Numbered from the stretch's first letter, positions 35,994 through 47,832 are shown. The stretch is DNA of 64,000 bases from Holacanthus passer (GCA_025331565.1 JAFREQ010000039.1:930001-994000), one strand, 5' to 3'. The notes: generated by a model from the letters alone, not told the origin. Made by a program: numbers and translations.

Positions 35994-36199
35994 TTACATG
36001 CAAGCTTGTTCCCCCCTTATCCCCTGTACTTATTCCATTGTACCTAGTGGTAGATACCCAGAAAGAATTTTATTGGTACCTCATGTGTACAAAACATTTA
36101 CTGTAATTTGCAGGCTGTAATCTAAAAAGCTTCTGTCACTGCAAAAATACACCATAAGCTACCGGTCATACCAGACCAAGAGTGTAGGAACAAAACCAC

Positions 36200-36338
36200 A
36201 TGGGGTGGAAGGAACAGATTACATTTACTCATTTTGTATGCATTTGTACTTTTTTGACTGTTTTCAAATATCTGCAATCTCACATTTAATTAAGTACTTT
36301 TTAATGACAAATGTTGTACTTCTCCACAATGCAAGTCA
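36200..36338 (+). repeat. Fragment of the GTACTTTTACTT-type repeat
   Basis: GGAACAGATTACATTTACTC and ATTTGTACTTTTTTGAC, then TTAATTAAGTACTTTTTAA, in the opposite direction to the 29.6-kb copy. Confidence 0.45.
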
Positions 36339-36339
36339 C

Positions 36340-37218
36340 ATCCATCACAGAGTAAGAACAAAAGACATATGAAAAAGTCATGATAAACTGTGTGAGAATG
36401 AAAAAAATAAGACAGGAGCCAAATCAGCAGCTTCAGCTGAGAAGCTGTTTTTGGCAATAATCCCTATTCCAATGTGACTGCAGGGCACTGTTTCAGCTCA
36501 AAATATTTTATGTGTTATGTGAATGAACTGAACAAGCAGAAAAGGTTAACCTAGAACAGACTGAGAAGGACACACAAGACTCACAGAATGCCGATCAGAC
36601 AGGTGAGTACAACAAAGTTACTGATGTAAGTAACTCTCTTTCCAGATGACAACGTCAACAGCCATTGCATTCCCCAGCAACAGAGCATTTCAGGATCTGT
36701 CATCGGAACATGAGCATAAGGAAGCAGGGGACTTCTGAAATCAAAATGCATAAAACAAGATACATTTACTATGTTCAGATTGGGGAACATCCCCAGTGAG
36801 AGCCAGCTGCCTTGGCCTGTTTCATTCGTGCCCACTGCAGATAGGATGGACAGCTCTCTGCCAGATGGGAGGTCTTGCTACAGTTCAAGCCCTGCATGGC
36901 CTCATTTTTGTGTGACCCACTTCATCTCTCCCTCCGTCCCTCATCCCTACACCCACACCCAGGCCCATGGGATTAGAACGGAGAGCAGGCAGCGAGGCAG
37001 CACAGACATCCTGATGCTGCATCCTCCCAGCTGGGAGGATGCAAAGGGGCAGATGGGGGCTGGAGGCTTTAGCAGGTTGAAGGCGGGGTGGGCGGACCAC
37101 AGCCTGACCACACTGTATTCACAAACACCAGCTGTCTGTTATTTTACCTCTATCAATATCCTCACACAAAGAAACTCATCTACTGCTGGATCATGGCAAC
37201 TGTGAGTGGGATGTCAGC

Positions 37219-37220
<2 letters not shown>
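36340..37220. other. Unassigned sequence with a GC-richer patch
   Basis: 36.83-37.10 kb is visibly richer in G and C than its surroundings and holds a perfect 26-bp palindrome (37018-37043). The open frame 36771-37205 that crosses it has no recognisable domain. Confidence 0.4.

Positions 37221-37222
<2 letters not shown>

Positions 37223-37266
<44 letters not shown>
37223..37266. repeat. (TG)n microsatellite
   Basis: About 44 bases of TG repeats followed by GCGCGTGCG. Confidence 0.95.
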
Positions 37267-37270
<4 letters not shown>

Positions 37271-37459
37271 TGCGTCTGTGTGTTGCTGTGACTCCTCACA
37301 GTGGATTTACGTAGCTGTGAACATAGTAATTACCACCATTTAGAGAATGTTAAATCGATGCACGTCACACACCTAACACTTTCAAAACTGTACTGCCAAC
37401 CTGCTGAGGTGTCGTGTACCTAGGAAGATGAATGAAATAATCAGCAAAAACAAAATATT

Positions 37460-37507
37460 AAAGGGTCAGTTCACCAAAATTACAAAAAAAAATATTTCTA
37501 CCAGTGA
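37460..37507. repeat. Truncated dispersed repeat end
   Basis: AAAGGGTCAGTTCACCAAAA followed by an A-rich run is the start of a repeat common in fish; only the first 50 bases are here. Confidence 0.4.
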
Positions 37508-37509
37508 AG

Positions 37510-37788
37510 TAGTTCCAACCTTTTTGGCTTGTGACTTTTGAAAGAGTCATTGTGTTTTTATAGCCCTTTGTCTCAGGTTTCATGTGTTGCTGCTCAGGTG
37601 GTTTCATTAAAATACTTTTCAGAGGCTGGAAGAGGTAAAAGTATTCAGTATTGTGAATATAGAAACACAGAACAGAGACAAGTAAAACAAAATAAACATA
37701 TTTTGTATGGCACCAATATGTTTTATCCCTTATTTCTTAATTTTGGGAATCAACTTGATACCCCTGAGATTTCTCTTATGACCCCAGA
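37510..37788. repeat. hAT-like non-autonomous repeat
   Basis: Begins AGTTCCAACCTTTTTGGCTT (then GTGAC) and ends around CTTATGACCCCAGAGG. In fish, CCAACCTTTTTGGCTTGTGACCCC at one end and TGACCCC at the other marks a hAT-type element. It has no transposase and abuts the Harbinger element. Confidence 0.5.
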
Positions 37789-38730
37789 GGGCTGTACTAT
37801 GAAGCGTGGTAACTGGCTTATCGGGGTAAGTTCAGGAGGAACTTTGTGACGTCAGGGATAACTTCCTGATTAACCCATACTACGAAGGTGGATAGATTTT
37901 ACTCGAGGTATGTTGTCATGGCAATTTATGCTGCATCTCTAAACTACTCAGAGCAGTTTATGTTCATGGTTAACTCGAGGTTACTCTGTGTAAGCTCCGC
38001 CACTCTGCTGCAATTGGTCGAGAAAAATGATTTGACATTTGGAAGAGCCAGTCGATATTGACATGGGGATTATGAGGACTCAGTCTGATGATGTTCTCTA
38101 TGAAAGATATGGATTTCAGTGTCTCTGCCGGCTTCTGGGTCTAGACGTCTCCGCAGCCAGTGGCCAGAGTAAAGCCTCACTGTTGGACACACAGTGTATA
38201 AGTGTAGGCTACACAACACATCTGTCCTCAGTGTTAATGATAAGGACTATTAATACACACCTTGACAGAATATTTGTATATTTCATCCTGACTTGTTGCA
38301 GCTGAAATGACTGTTAGAATGAAGTTATTGTTAACAGCAGCTTTACATTCATACAGGTCGGTCTATAGCCGAGGAGCTTTAGGAGCAGATCTTCATTCAT
38401 TAACACAGAGGAACGGCTCAGTTTCACAGATGGAGCCATGTGGAGCCTCTAACTGAATTATCCTCATTGGTTTCACATATTTAGATTATTTAGATTTAAA
38501 CTACTTCACGTTTCCTTACATCTCAATCATATTACAAATACAGTAAGAGTCCGTAAGACAAATAGACACAAGAACACTGAACTAATGAATTTACTGTGTC
38601 TGTTTCTTTACGTTTCTTTAAACTCTTCATATCCTGACATGATCAAAGTGCTTTCTTCTGTTGAAAAACACGGAGCACGAATCATCATACAGAAACTGTT
38701 TGCGCTGCCAAACACGCCTCTTTTACCCTT
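37789..38730 (+). mobile_element. PIF/Harbinger element with transposase start (copy B)
   Basis: Left end GGGCTGTACTATGAAGC matches the terminus of copy A at 3.8 kb. The plus-strand frame at 38039 reads MEEPVDIDMGIMRTQSDD, then LYERYGFQCLCRLLGLDVS and SGQSKASLLDTQ. In PIF/Harbinger transposases this N-terminal region has the pattern ...LxERYRFS...CRLLGP.V...SRALT; the DDE catalytic part is absent. From about 38.33 to 38.73 kb the sequence is the reverse complement of copy A. The right terminal 160 bp present in copy A are missing, so it is truncated. Confidence 0.82.
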
Positions 38731-38734
38731 TTAC

Positions 38735-39440
38735 CCTTTTTAAGTATTATCATTCTTATACCTTTTTCATTGTTTCAACAATCAGTGAATACTTTAATCC
38801 TCTTCATGTGATTAGACATAGATTATCAGTTACACTTGATGCACTACTTTTGTGCAGCCATCCATATAGTTATCGTTTCATGTCCAATCCAATTCTATGA
38901 AGGTGAATGGAATTTTGCTAGTGCTGCATGAACATGCATTGAAAAATTTAATTTTATGATTTAAGATGTATGTATGATAAACAAATGTTTGTTTATTTGT
39001 TTTCTTTGATTTTTTGTTTTTGGAATATTTTGGGGTATTCTGCCACTTTCAAGCAAGAGCCCAAAAAGGGTATCATTTTAAGTAATATTTATTATACAGC
39101 ATATATATGCATGTAAGACATATATGCATATATGTCTTTGTATATTAACAAAGTATCACCATTCACTGCCTATCTCATTGAACACCAGTTCAATCTACAA
39201 AGGTTAATGTAAAATCACAATTTTCCTCATATAAACTCAATCATTAAAGTTATCTCTGGGTGTTTCTTGGGTTCTCATCCATGGTGTTAGCTTGAAATGA
39301 CTTGAAGGTAGATGAGTCCATCACAGCATGGTCCTGTCAACATTTCACTGGCCTAATTCTGTCTCACACTGGGCTGTCAACAGATTTAGCTCACAACCCT
39401 CAGCTATCTCCTCCACCCCACATCCAAGCCTCCACACATC
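38735..39440. other. Unassigned sequence
   Basis: No exon or repeat supported, apart from a perfect 24-bp AT-rich palindrome at 39115-39138. Confidence 0.4.
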
Positions 39441-39449
39441 CCAACTGCC

Positions 39450-40285
39450 CCCAGTGCTTTCACCCCATGTGATGAAGGTGCTGGAGAAGCTGGTCCTGAC
39501 CAACCTCAGACCGCAGGTGAAATCATCACTGGACTCTCTGCAGTTTGCTTACCAACCTCATGTGGGAGTAGATGATGCTGTCATCTACCTACTGCAGAGA
39601 GCACACTCTCATCTGGATGGAAGCAGATGCACTGTGAGGATTACATTCTTTGACTTTTCTAGTGCATTCAACACCAGCCAGCCACAGTTTCTCTCTGAGA
39701 AGCTGCATGCAATGAGGGTGGACACGCCCACCATCTCCTGGATTACTGACTACCTGACAGACAGACCACACTTTGTCTGGGCAGCACTCTGTCTGATATG
39801 CTGGTGAGTAGCTCAGGAGCTCCACAGGGGACTGTTCTATCTCCATTTCTGTTCACCCTGTACACCTCTGACCTCCAGTACCACACTTGCAGAAGTTCTC
39901 TGATGACTCTACAGTGGATTGGGTGTATAAAGGATGGGCAGGAGGGGAAGTACAGATCACCGGTGGATTATTTTGTGGAGTGGTCTGGGAGAAATCACCT
40001 GCACCTGAACATGGCCAAGACCAAGGAGATGGTGATCGATTTCAGGAGGAAGAGGATGCAGACACAGCCCTTGTGTATCCTGGGAGAGGAGGTGGACATG
40101 GTGGAGGACTACAAGTACCTTGGCGTCCACATTGACAATAAGCTGGACTGGAAGACCAACACCGAAGCTTTATATAAGAAGGGGATAAGCAGACTCTTTT
40201 TACTGAGGAAGCTGTAATTTTTTATGGTCTGTATTTTATTGTTGTTTTAATGTAAAGCACTTGTGATTTGGCCAGACAGTAGTAG
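39450..40285 (+). mobile_element. LINE (CR1/L2-type) reverse-transcriptase block, frameshifted
   Basis: Frame 1 reads VMKVLEKLVLTNLRPQVKSS, LQFAYQPHVGVDDAVIYLLQ and FFDFSSAFNT (first catalytic Asp) to about 39780. A second frame carries SGAPQGTVLSPFLFTLYTSD (39813-39872). A third carries KFSDDST (from about 39890), the FADD-type catalytic box, intact but out of frame. The second frame returns with TKEMVIDFRR and DYKYLGVHIDNKLDW and stops at LLRKL (40217). The family's C-terminal half is missing and the end is AATGTAAAGCACTTGTG-like. It is the best-kept RT in the window but inactive. Confidence 0.88.
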
Positions 40286-40599
40286 GTTAAAACCAACAAG
40301 TCAGGTCATATGACCAAGTCAGGTCAAATGTCATTGACACTGAAAATCAGGAAAGATAACAGTCATAGTTGAAATAACAGAAGAGACACATCACTTTGTC
40401 TTTGTGACTTTTTGTGACTCTCCATTGGAATCCATTGTAACTGTTGTGAATCATTGTTAGCCAAACAGTAGCTGCTGTCCTCCATGAAGGTGTTTTCTAG
40501 AGCCACCTTTCTAGAACTCAGGTTTATGAAAGTACGTATAATCAGATGAGTGATCCAGTGGTCAGGCACATGCCTCTCCACAACACACTAACATGAAAA

Positions 40600-40920
40600 T
40601 ACCTATAATTAAAGGGCTGAATCATTCTAGTTGGTGATGATAACCTCCAGGGCTGAAAAATGAAGCCAATGTGGAAGTATCAAAAACTACGGTTCCTTGA
40701 AGGCCACTTGAGGCTGGCTCAAAAAGCAAGTCAATCCCCATTGACCCCCATGCTACAGCAGAAACTTTTGCCTGGTTTTGGTCTCCATAGCTTATTTCCC
40801 CCTTCATAACACCTGTATGGGGCTGATTTTTTAAAATTTATATATAACTCTTTTAAATCATATCAAGGCTTAAAACTATGCATAACTAGGGGTGTGGTTA
40901 GTCTGAGTAACAGCTAGCTG
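40600..40920. repeat. Dispersed teleost repeat (TGAAGCCAATGTGGAAGT type)
   Basis: Phrases TGAAGCCAATGTGGAAGT, GGCCACTTGAGGCTGGCTC, AGTCAATCCCCATTGACCC and TAACTAGGGGTGTGGTTAG occur in order in an abundant fish repeat that I know by wording. Class unknown. Confidence 0.55.
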
Positions 40921-41029
40921 CTGGCTGTCTATTCCAAAGACGGAGCTTATTCAAGTCAGTGAACTTGTCTCTCCGCCTTGTTGTGGTGTTTTTACTTTTT
41001 GCGTAATTTTTCAAGCAAATACTAGATAA

Positions 41030-41400
41030 ATAACATGGCTGACTGTCGTCAGACTGGTGTCTCCCAGTAGAGGTCGGATGCAGAGGTTTTGCAGCCTGAT
41101 CCCTGTCCAGAGCCTTCAGTTTGTTGGGCATTGAAGGAATACAATGAAGTGGCAGAGAAAGACTCAAGATGGCTGTGGCTCAAAAGAAGAGAACCTTGAG
41201 GAACAAAGTAGCTAGCTAGCCATCTGGACACAAGTTGGGGTCTGATCAGCCTCAGCTGAGTCGCCTGGAGGAAGATGTATGATGTTGAAAGACCCGAAAC
41301 ACCTGGTGATTCCAGGAACATCACTGAAGATATGTTCAGAAGCATCAGCAGATGTACTTGCACAGCATTACTACAACAGGCAATTAAAGTTTGCTTGAAA
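41030..41400 (-). repeat. Possible decayed repeat with coding-like remnants
   Basis: TGTGGCTCAAAAGAAGAGAA, GGACACAAGTTGGGGTCTGA, TCAGCTGAGTCGCCTGGAGG and CCCGAAACACCTGGTGATTC resemble a repeated fish sequence with a decayed frame. I cannot assign a family; the strand is uncertain. Confidence 0.3.
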
Positions 41401-41469
41401 TAGAATATAATGTTCCACCAACATTTCAGGAGGAATTGTGCAAAGTAGTAAAGCCATTATCCAAGTGGG

Positions 41470-41625
41470 CCAGTATCACAAGGTAATGTGGCTAGCTTGT
41501 TAGCCTTAGCTAGCTTGGCAGCCTTGAGCCAGATGGGCATATTTCAGCAAACAGGCTTCATTTCAGCCTGCCTCAGCTCCACCCTCACTCTTTGCCAATA
41601 TTAGTTTTAGCTGGGAGCAATGTCA
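41470..41625. repeat. GCTAGC-rich dispersed repeat fragment
   Basis: TGGCTAGCTTGTTAGCCTTA, CTAGCTTGGCAGCC and CAGCCTGCCTCAGCTCCACC resemble repeated teleost text. Confidence 0.35.
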
Positions 41626-41779
41626 GGTGCTGGCAAGATGATGGAGATGATGCTCATGGAGACCATCAATGTAGTTTAACCAGATTGATGCAAAAATCAC
41701 GCTCACACACACTCAAAACACAGTTATATATGAACACACAATCATGATGCATATACTTTTAAATTCAATGTGATGGAAC

Positions 41780-41965
41780 AATTGCCTTGATTTCAGTGGA
41801 CCGACCAATGGACGAACAACCGACATGCCCATCCCTCAAGCCATGCTACTAACATAGGTAAGAGAATTCTAACCAGATTTTCATGTATGGACATTCACGG
41901 CCTCTGAATGATTAATCACAATGATTTTGGTAACCCCATTCCTGTAGCACCACCGTTAGGAAAAA
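41780..41965. repeat. Dispersed teleost repeat, copy 5, halves in opposite directions
   Basis: 41780-41845 (TTTCAGTGGACCGACCAATG ... CATCCCTCAAGCCATGCTAC) has the direction of copy 1. 41880-41965 (GGACATTCACGGCCTCTGAA ... GCACCACCGTTAGG) has the direction of copies 2-4. Confidence 0.5.
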
Positions 41966-41969
41966 CTTT

Positions 41970-44900
41970 GCAGTGCTAAAAACTCGTCTTCACTGGCTGC
42001 GTACTGGAAACAGCATGTTGGCAGATTCAGCCCTCCATCAGTGTCTATACAGGATGTGTAGACAGGTGTATTGACTAACATCTGTTCCATTAGATACACA
42101 AAAGATAGACATCTGACGTGGCTGAAACACATCCTGCGTAGAAAGCCTGCTAGCCTTACTGCTGGAAAATATGCCAAACCAAATTATGCTGTTTGTTACA
42201 CCAGAGACTGCTCATTGAAGAAAAAATACAGTGTAAGGCATTTGGTCAAATATTCAACTGCAACGCACATTTAGGTTTAACTGACAAGTGAACAGCCATA
42301 TAAATTATGACTCTTGTCTCTCAGGAGCAAAAACCAAAGTAGACAAGCCAGACAGCTTGCAACTTTGACACAGGAGACTGCTGTTCACATCCTGTTTCCT
42401 AGCAACAGTCAACATTAGCTTCTTTAAACTCTGACAATGGTCTTCACCCAACCTTGAAAATGTATTTCCTTTAACTCAACACCACTTTAGTGATGGTAAG
42501 TGCTTGGTGCTGTGTATCAAGGATTACCAAAGAAAACAGAGGCCAGGAGATCTGTTGATAGTGAATGCAGCTGCCTGTAGCTGACTGCTGTTGAGGAGAC
42601 TGGTATTTCACTCCTCATTATAGAGATGATTTCACAGTACCTCAGATTGTAATTTGGATTACTAGAATGAATCTATAGTGTGACCGTCAGTGGGAGACAG
42701 GTTGCTCCTCTGTGTTCCAGCCACAGTAAGCTGGAAAGATTCTAAAGGAAAAAGTTCGGCTTAAAAGATTAGTCAGTTATTCTCCAGGAGTTGCTGGAAT
42801 TCTTCAGTGTTTTGCTTCATTTTAATCTGTGGTCTTTAAGGAGCTACAAGGTTGTGACAGATTTTTTAAAGCCCTTTGTAAATTGTCTAAGGCCCAAGGG
42901 ACCTTTGCCCAGTCCTTTGTTGTGACTGTCACCTCTGTTACTGTCAGCAAGTTTCTCACAGAGTTTGCACTGACTAAGTCTTGCTGTTAACACAGTAGCT
43001 GCTGTTTTAACTTGAGCACTATTTTATTTCATCTCAATGCGAGTTGACAGCGATGCCTGCTGCTTTTATGGAAACAAATTGCTCAATGAACACAGCATGT
43101 TTCAATAACCTTGGAGATACTGGTGGGTTTACAAAAGGAAAATCTCCCCACTGCCGCATTCCTGATAATAATATCTGATAATCTAAAATCATTTGCTCTT
43201 TGTGATTTACTCTGACTTTATCTGCACATAACCCAACATAATTCTTGTCCAATGAATGTGCTAATTGTTCATGAGATGTCTGATGATTTACAGTCAAAAA
43301 CATTTGGCAGAGGAATATAAAAAACAGAATCAGTCAAAGACAATTCTGGAAGAAGCTTTCAGCCTGGTGCTGCATGCGACAGGAGCAGAAAACCAGCTAT
43401 TAGTCCTTTTAGACTGAACCTGCTTTTATCCAATTTGAGGCTTTCAAGATGAAATGCCAGGGGTAGGCCTCAGGTAGGGCTAACCTTTACTCTTTTGGGA
43501 ACCATGAAACAGATACAAATGTCCACAAAGTCAACAAAGCATATTCTATTATTGACAAAAGCAGCACCTTTGTTGCTTTGTATGAATAACAAGTGACATA
43601 TTTGTAATATATTTTTGACTTCGCAGGTAACACTAACAAAATAACAACAACATGAAATACTTTGTAGTGGAGCCCATTTCCATTTTTTTTTTTTTAAATT
43701 GGAATGCTATAATGTTATATTATTTAAGCCTATATGTATACCAGTGTGGGGCCACAAATGTCAAACCTCTATACCTCTATATGTGAGATTCATTTCCACA
43801 CTTCCTCTCTGGCCAGTGTCCTGAATGTGTGTCATGCCATGTCTGCACACTGTGAGACAGCTGGAGCCAAGCTAAGACAGCTCTGAGCAGTGTGCTAACC
43901 CAGAACTACATCACAGAGCTGACCCACATGCAGACAGCCTACGGTTCATTTTACACTCCGCACTGTGATAACGGAGAGCAGAGATGCTACCTTCACACAA
44001 GTACTGGCTCTAGTTGGTCCTCCGCAGATCTTAGACTGGTTGTGTTCATGTAGACAGTGTAACCTGACAGTTGTTCACTCTGTGGTTAAGGTCTGACTGA
44101 GGTTCATTGGTTTCTTTGATTTTCCCTGACTTGCTTTAAACAACTGCTGACTCTTAATACAGAGGAAATAAAACCGCGACCACTGTCTTATATGATGTTG
44201 CTGCTTGTCACCGTAATTTTTTGGATAAATTTGGAATGTGTAGCTATAATGCTAAGAATTTGCCAGATAGTACTGTTTAATCAAAAGAAAACAGAAAATT
44301 GTCAGCCACAGCAGCTTGAAATAAAATCTAAGATACTCGTCTAAATTTTCAGGACAATTTTAGTCATAACTATTCTTTCTCTACATTTCACACTGTTTCT
44401 GTTGCTGTTTGAGAGACCCTTTTTTTTCTTTTCCCCTTCTTCAATTTTTCTTGATAAACCAAAAAATCAGCACATGTAAAAGATTCTGTGAGCCTGTCTT
44501 AGGTAGAATGGGTCATGTTGTTATTTGACATTTATACTGTCTGTGTTGACTGAAGCCAAATCACTGGTTTCACTGGATATATCATAACATTTTCAGACAT
44601 GTAAATGTATTTGCTGAGTGACTCTGTTGTAACTGGTTAGTTATCTTGTTTTATAACTAACACATCCTCACACCTAAATGACTGAATCGATTGATTGCAA
44701 ACGGCTCTCAAAATGGAACCTTCATCATACTGGAATTTCGTCATCACTTGGTTAACACTGTGGAATGGTTGCAGTTTGGTTAGGTTTAGACACCAAAACT
44801 ACTTTGTCAGGTTTAGGAGAAGATCATGGATGGAGTTAAAATAAGTCCATTATTACTATACATAAATTAATTATGTTATGGAGTCATTTTGTTGCCAAAA

Positions 44901-45420
44901 TGTGGAGTCGAACTGATTTTCAAATTTGTAGTACTCACCCCTGGCATTATGGGTGAGCCTAATGAATCTAACCAAACCTGTGTCAGTCACATTCATAGTT
45001 TTTATGAACATTTCAATTTGTCACAAACATGAAATTAAAAAGCAAAGTTAGGCAAAACTCTACATAAATGAAATGTTTATGGAGCTGAAGTTTCATTTCC
45101 ATGGGAATGAGCTCACGAATGAGTCAAGCATATTTCAGTACAGTTAGCCTACTTGATATTTTTTGATCTTTCAAGAGAAGAAATGTGAGCTTTGGCCTTA
45201 GAAATAACTTCAGCAACTTGTAGTGGAATCTTTCAAAGTTGTGGAGATATCTTGCTCTTGACAGATGGACCAACCAGCCAACACTAGAGAGATAAACTAA
45301 ATACTGTTCAACATTACCACCATTGATTAACTGTAGTTGTTAAAAGCTCAGTAGGACATAGTACTGCGATGAGGCTTAGTTATGACATAAATATCACATA
45401 GAGGATTAACAAAACATAAA
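41970..45420. other. Unassigned intronic sequence
   Basis: A 3.4-kb stretch without a supported exon. A weak trace of the copy-1 repeat (GGAGATATCTTGCTCTTGAC, GGACCAACCAGCC) lies near 45.24-45.29 kb. Confidence 0.4.
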
Positions 45421-45422
45421 AC

Positions 45423-45930
45423 CCTAATTGCAAAAAAGTTGGGACGCTGTGTAGAACATAAATAAAAACAGAATGCAATCCTTTGCAAACGAACTGTGTT
45501 TACCAATAATGGTTTTACGAAGTTTTCCCAGGCCCATGTAGTCATATGCTTTATATGATAATATGTTTTGCAAAATGGTGACCCTCACCACATCCTTGTA
45601 AACAACTGTGTCTTTTGAGAATGCTCCTTTCATACCCAATCATGATACCACCTATTACCAATAAACCTGTTTACCTGTGGAATGTTCCACATAGGTGCTA
45701 TTTGAGCATTTGAGAACTTTTCTTGCTCCTGTCCCAACTTGTTCGAAGCGTGTTGCTGGCATCAAATTCAGAATGGGCGATGTGTGCAAGCAATATATTT
45801 ACAAAAATTAATAAAGTTGATGTAAAATATGAAATATATTGTCTTTCTTTGTTTTCAATTGAATATATGTCAAAAAGGATTAGTAAGTTATCACATTCTG
45901 CTTTATTTGCCTTTACACAGCATCTAAACC
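45423..45930 (-). mobile_element. Tc1/mariner-like transposon, internally deleted
   Basis: Left end CAAAAAAGTTGGGACGCTGT and right part TGTCCCAACTTGTTCGAAGC are the well-known ends of an abundant fish Tc1-type family. On the minus strand, short transposase-like text remains: the 45424-45639 frame starts MGMKGAFSKDTV and includes DYMGLGKLRKTIIGKHSS, a small N-terminal-to-central piece. It then jumps straight to the terminal repeat. The DDE catalytic part is gone. Confidence 0.72.
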
Positions 45931-46896
45931 TTCTGCAAATCTAGCTTTGCTTTCCTGTATTCAGAGAGCACAGCGGTATAAAATAGTGGAACCATGGTGG
46001 ATAATCTAAACCACAGAGAAAAGATGTGATGGTTATTTCACATATTGATAAAATTGATTTTCGGACCTGACCTGAGACCCAGTCCAATTATAGTGCCCTT
46101 CAGCGTGGGGAATCAGCATTGCATGGGAAGATGGGAATAGGAAGTAAAAGTGAATTTGTCAGCGATAAAGGTTTTGGCCCTGTTTCTAAGCTAAAGCCTA
46201 CTCTGTATCATTGCCTTTGTTTTGATTGGATTCATCCTCTTTTGATGTTATCTCACTTATTCCCCTCCCTTGCATTGTTTCTAGCGTGATACAAATTCCC
46301 ATTTCCAGCAAAATGTGGAGTCAGTTGGAAATATGAAAGTTGCATCACATTTGAATAATGATGACAGCATTCCACATACATTGCTGCAGGCTGTGCTCTC
46401 CCCTCTGCTCCTGTCTCCTTCTGTCAAGCCTTCCTTGTGTTCTCCTCTGTGACCTCACAGCTTTTATATGTGCCCCTCCTATTTGACTTGTAAAACGGGT
46501 GATAGGTCAGGACCCACCATGAGTCTTAGCCTGGCACTACTATAAAACCTGTAATCCTAGGATGCACCATCTGCTGGCAGATTGTGAGTCTAGACTCACA
46601 ATCACTGTGTGGGTCTGTGGTGGGTCTTCTGTCAGATTGTCTGTCAGTTTCAGAGAGAGACACAGCCCTACCAGTTCAACGTCAAAAATGTCTCTGTGTG
46701 TGTTTGTATGTGGCTTCTTACAATGATATGTTAAGTTTAAGGGCCGTATAGTTCCCTCAAAATGGATATAATTCCCACAATGGATGTAACAGAATGCTTG
46801 GCTCAGGTGACTGTGGAGGAAAGTCCATGACACTCAGAACTCCTTGGTCTTCTTTGGTTTTCAAATAGTTCTTCCAAAGTTTTGAGGTGTATTTGG
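45931..46896. other. Unassigned sequence with a 24-bp perfect palindrome
   Basis: No exon or repeat supported. A perfect palindrome lies at 46580-46603. Confidence 0.4.
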
Positions 46897-47832
46897 AGTC
46901 TTAAGATAAGACATTCCTTTATTAGTCCCACAACGGAGAAATGTGCAATGTTACAGCAGCAAAGACAGATATATAATATATATCTGTGTAGTGTGGTGGG
47001 TAAATTTTCAAGAAGTAGAAAAAAGTCGGGGGAAAAAAGTATCAACAATTTAACTAGAGTAGAAGTATTAACACTAAACTATAATAAAAGTAATGACAAT
47101 TTAACTATAGAAATATATAAGTATACAGTATTAACAGTGCAAAAACCAGACTAGATGGTATTAATAAATTAACAGAGAATATGACATATGAGAATATGAA
47201 AACACTATATACACTATATTAAAAAATGAAATGCAATGCAATGAAACTATGGCACAGAATAAAGTATTGCACATAATGAGATATTGAATGGAATAAGAAT
47301 ATTGCATAGAAATTAAATATTGTACAGTGATGATCAAAAAACAGCATAATGACCTAATCAGGAGTGTGGTCTACTGGGAGCAGTGCTGGTTGTACAGCCT
47401 GACAGCTGCAGGAAGGAAAGACCTGCGATATCACTCCTTCACACACAGGAGCTCTCCAGAGCTGTTAAACTGTCCTGCAGGGGGTGGGAGTCATTCTCCA
47501 ACATGGATAACAGTTTAGCCATCCTCCTCCTCTCTCCCACCACCTCCACTGGGTCCAGGGGGCAATCCAGTGCAGAGCTGGCCTTCTTGATGAGTTTATC
47601 CAGTCTCTTCCTATCTGCAGCCGATATGCTGCTGTCCCAGCAGACTACTCCATAGAAAATGGCTGATGCCACAACAGAGTCATAGAAGGTCTTCAGGAGC
47701 GCCCCTTGCACTCCAAAAGCCCTCAGTCTCCTGAGCAGATAGAGTCTGCTCTGACCTTTCCTGTATAGTGCAGTGGTCTTGTGAGTCCAGTTCAGTTTGT
47801 TGTTGAGGTGAACACCTGGGTACTTATAAGAT
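46897..47832 (-). mobile_element. LINE (CR1/L2-type), 3' half, minus strand
   Basis: On the minus strand the frame ending near 47439 reads YKYPGVHLNNKLNWTHKT, ALYRKGQSRLYLLRRLRAFG, AIFYGVVCWDSSISAADR and PLDPVEVVGERRRMAKLL. This is the conserved C-terminal region after the reverse transcriptase in fish L2-type LINEs. An AT-rich 3' UTR follows down to a tail (TGCTGTAACA, AATAAAG, TTATC) at about 46897-46975. It continues upstream beyond a solo LTR. The target duplication 47833-47837 marks the junction. Confidence 0.88.

Noticed and set aside
35548..36120. 190-codon plus-strand open frame
   Set aside because: Longest continuous frame apart from the minus-strand LTR/LINE frame, but it overlaps a minus-strand frame, crosses an inverted repeat and TG-rich text, is rich in Cys and low-complexity wording and shows no domain.
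36771..37205. 144-codon open frame in a GC-rich patch
   Set aside because: High GC lengthens chance frames; no domain, no splice-site pair and an overlapping frame on the other strand.
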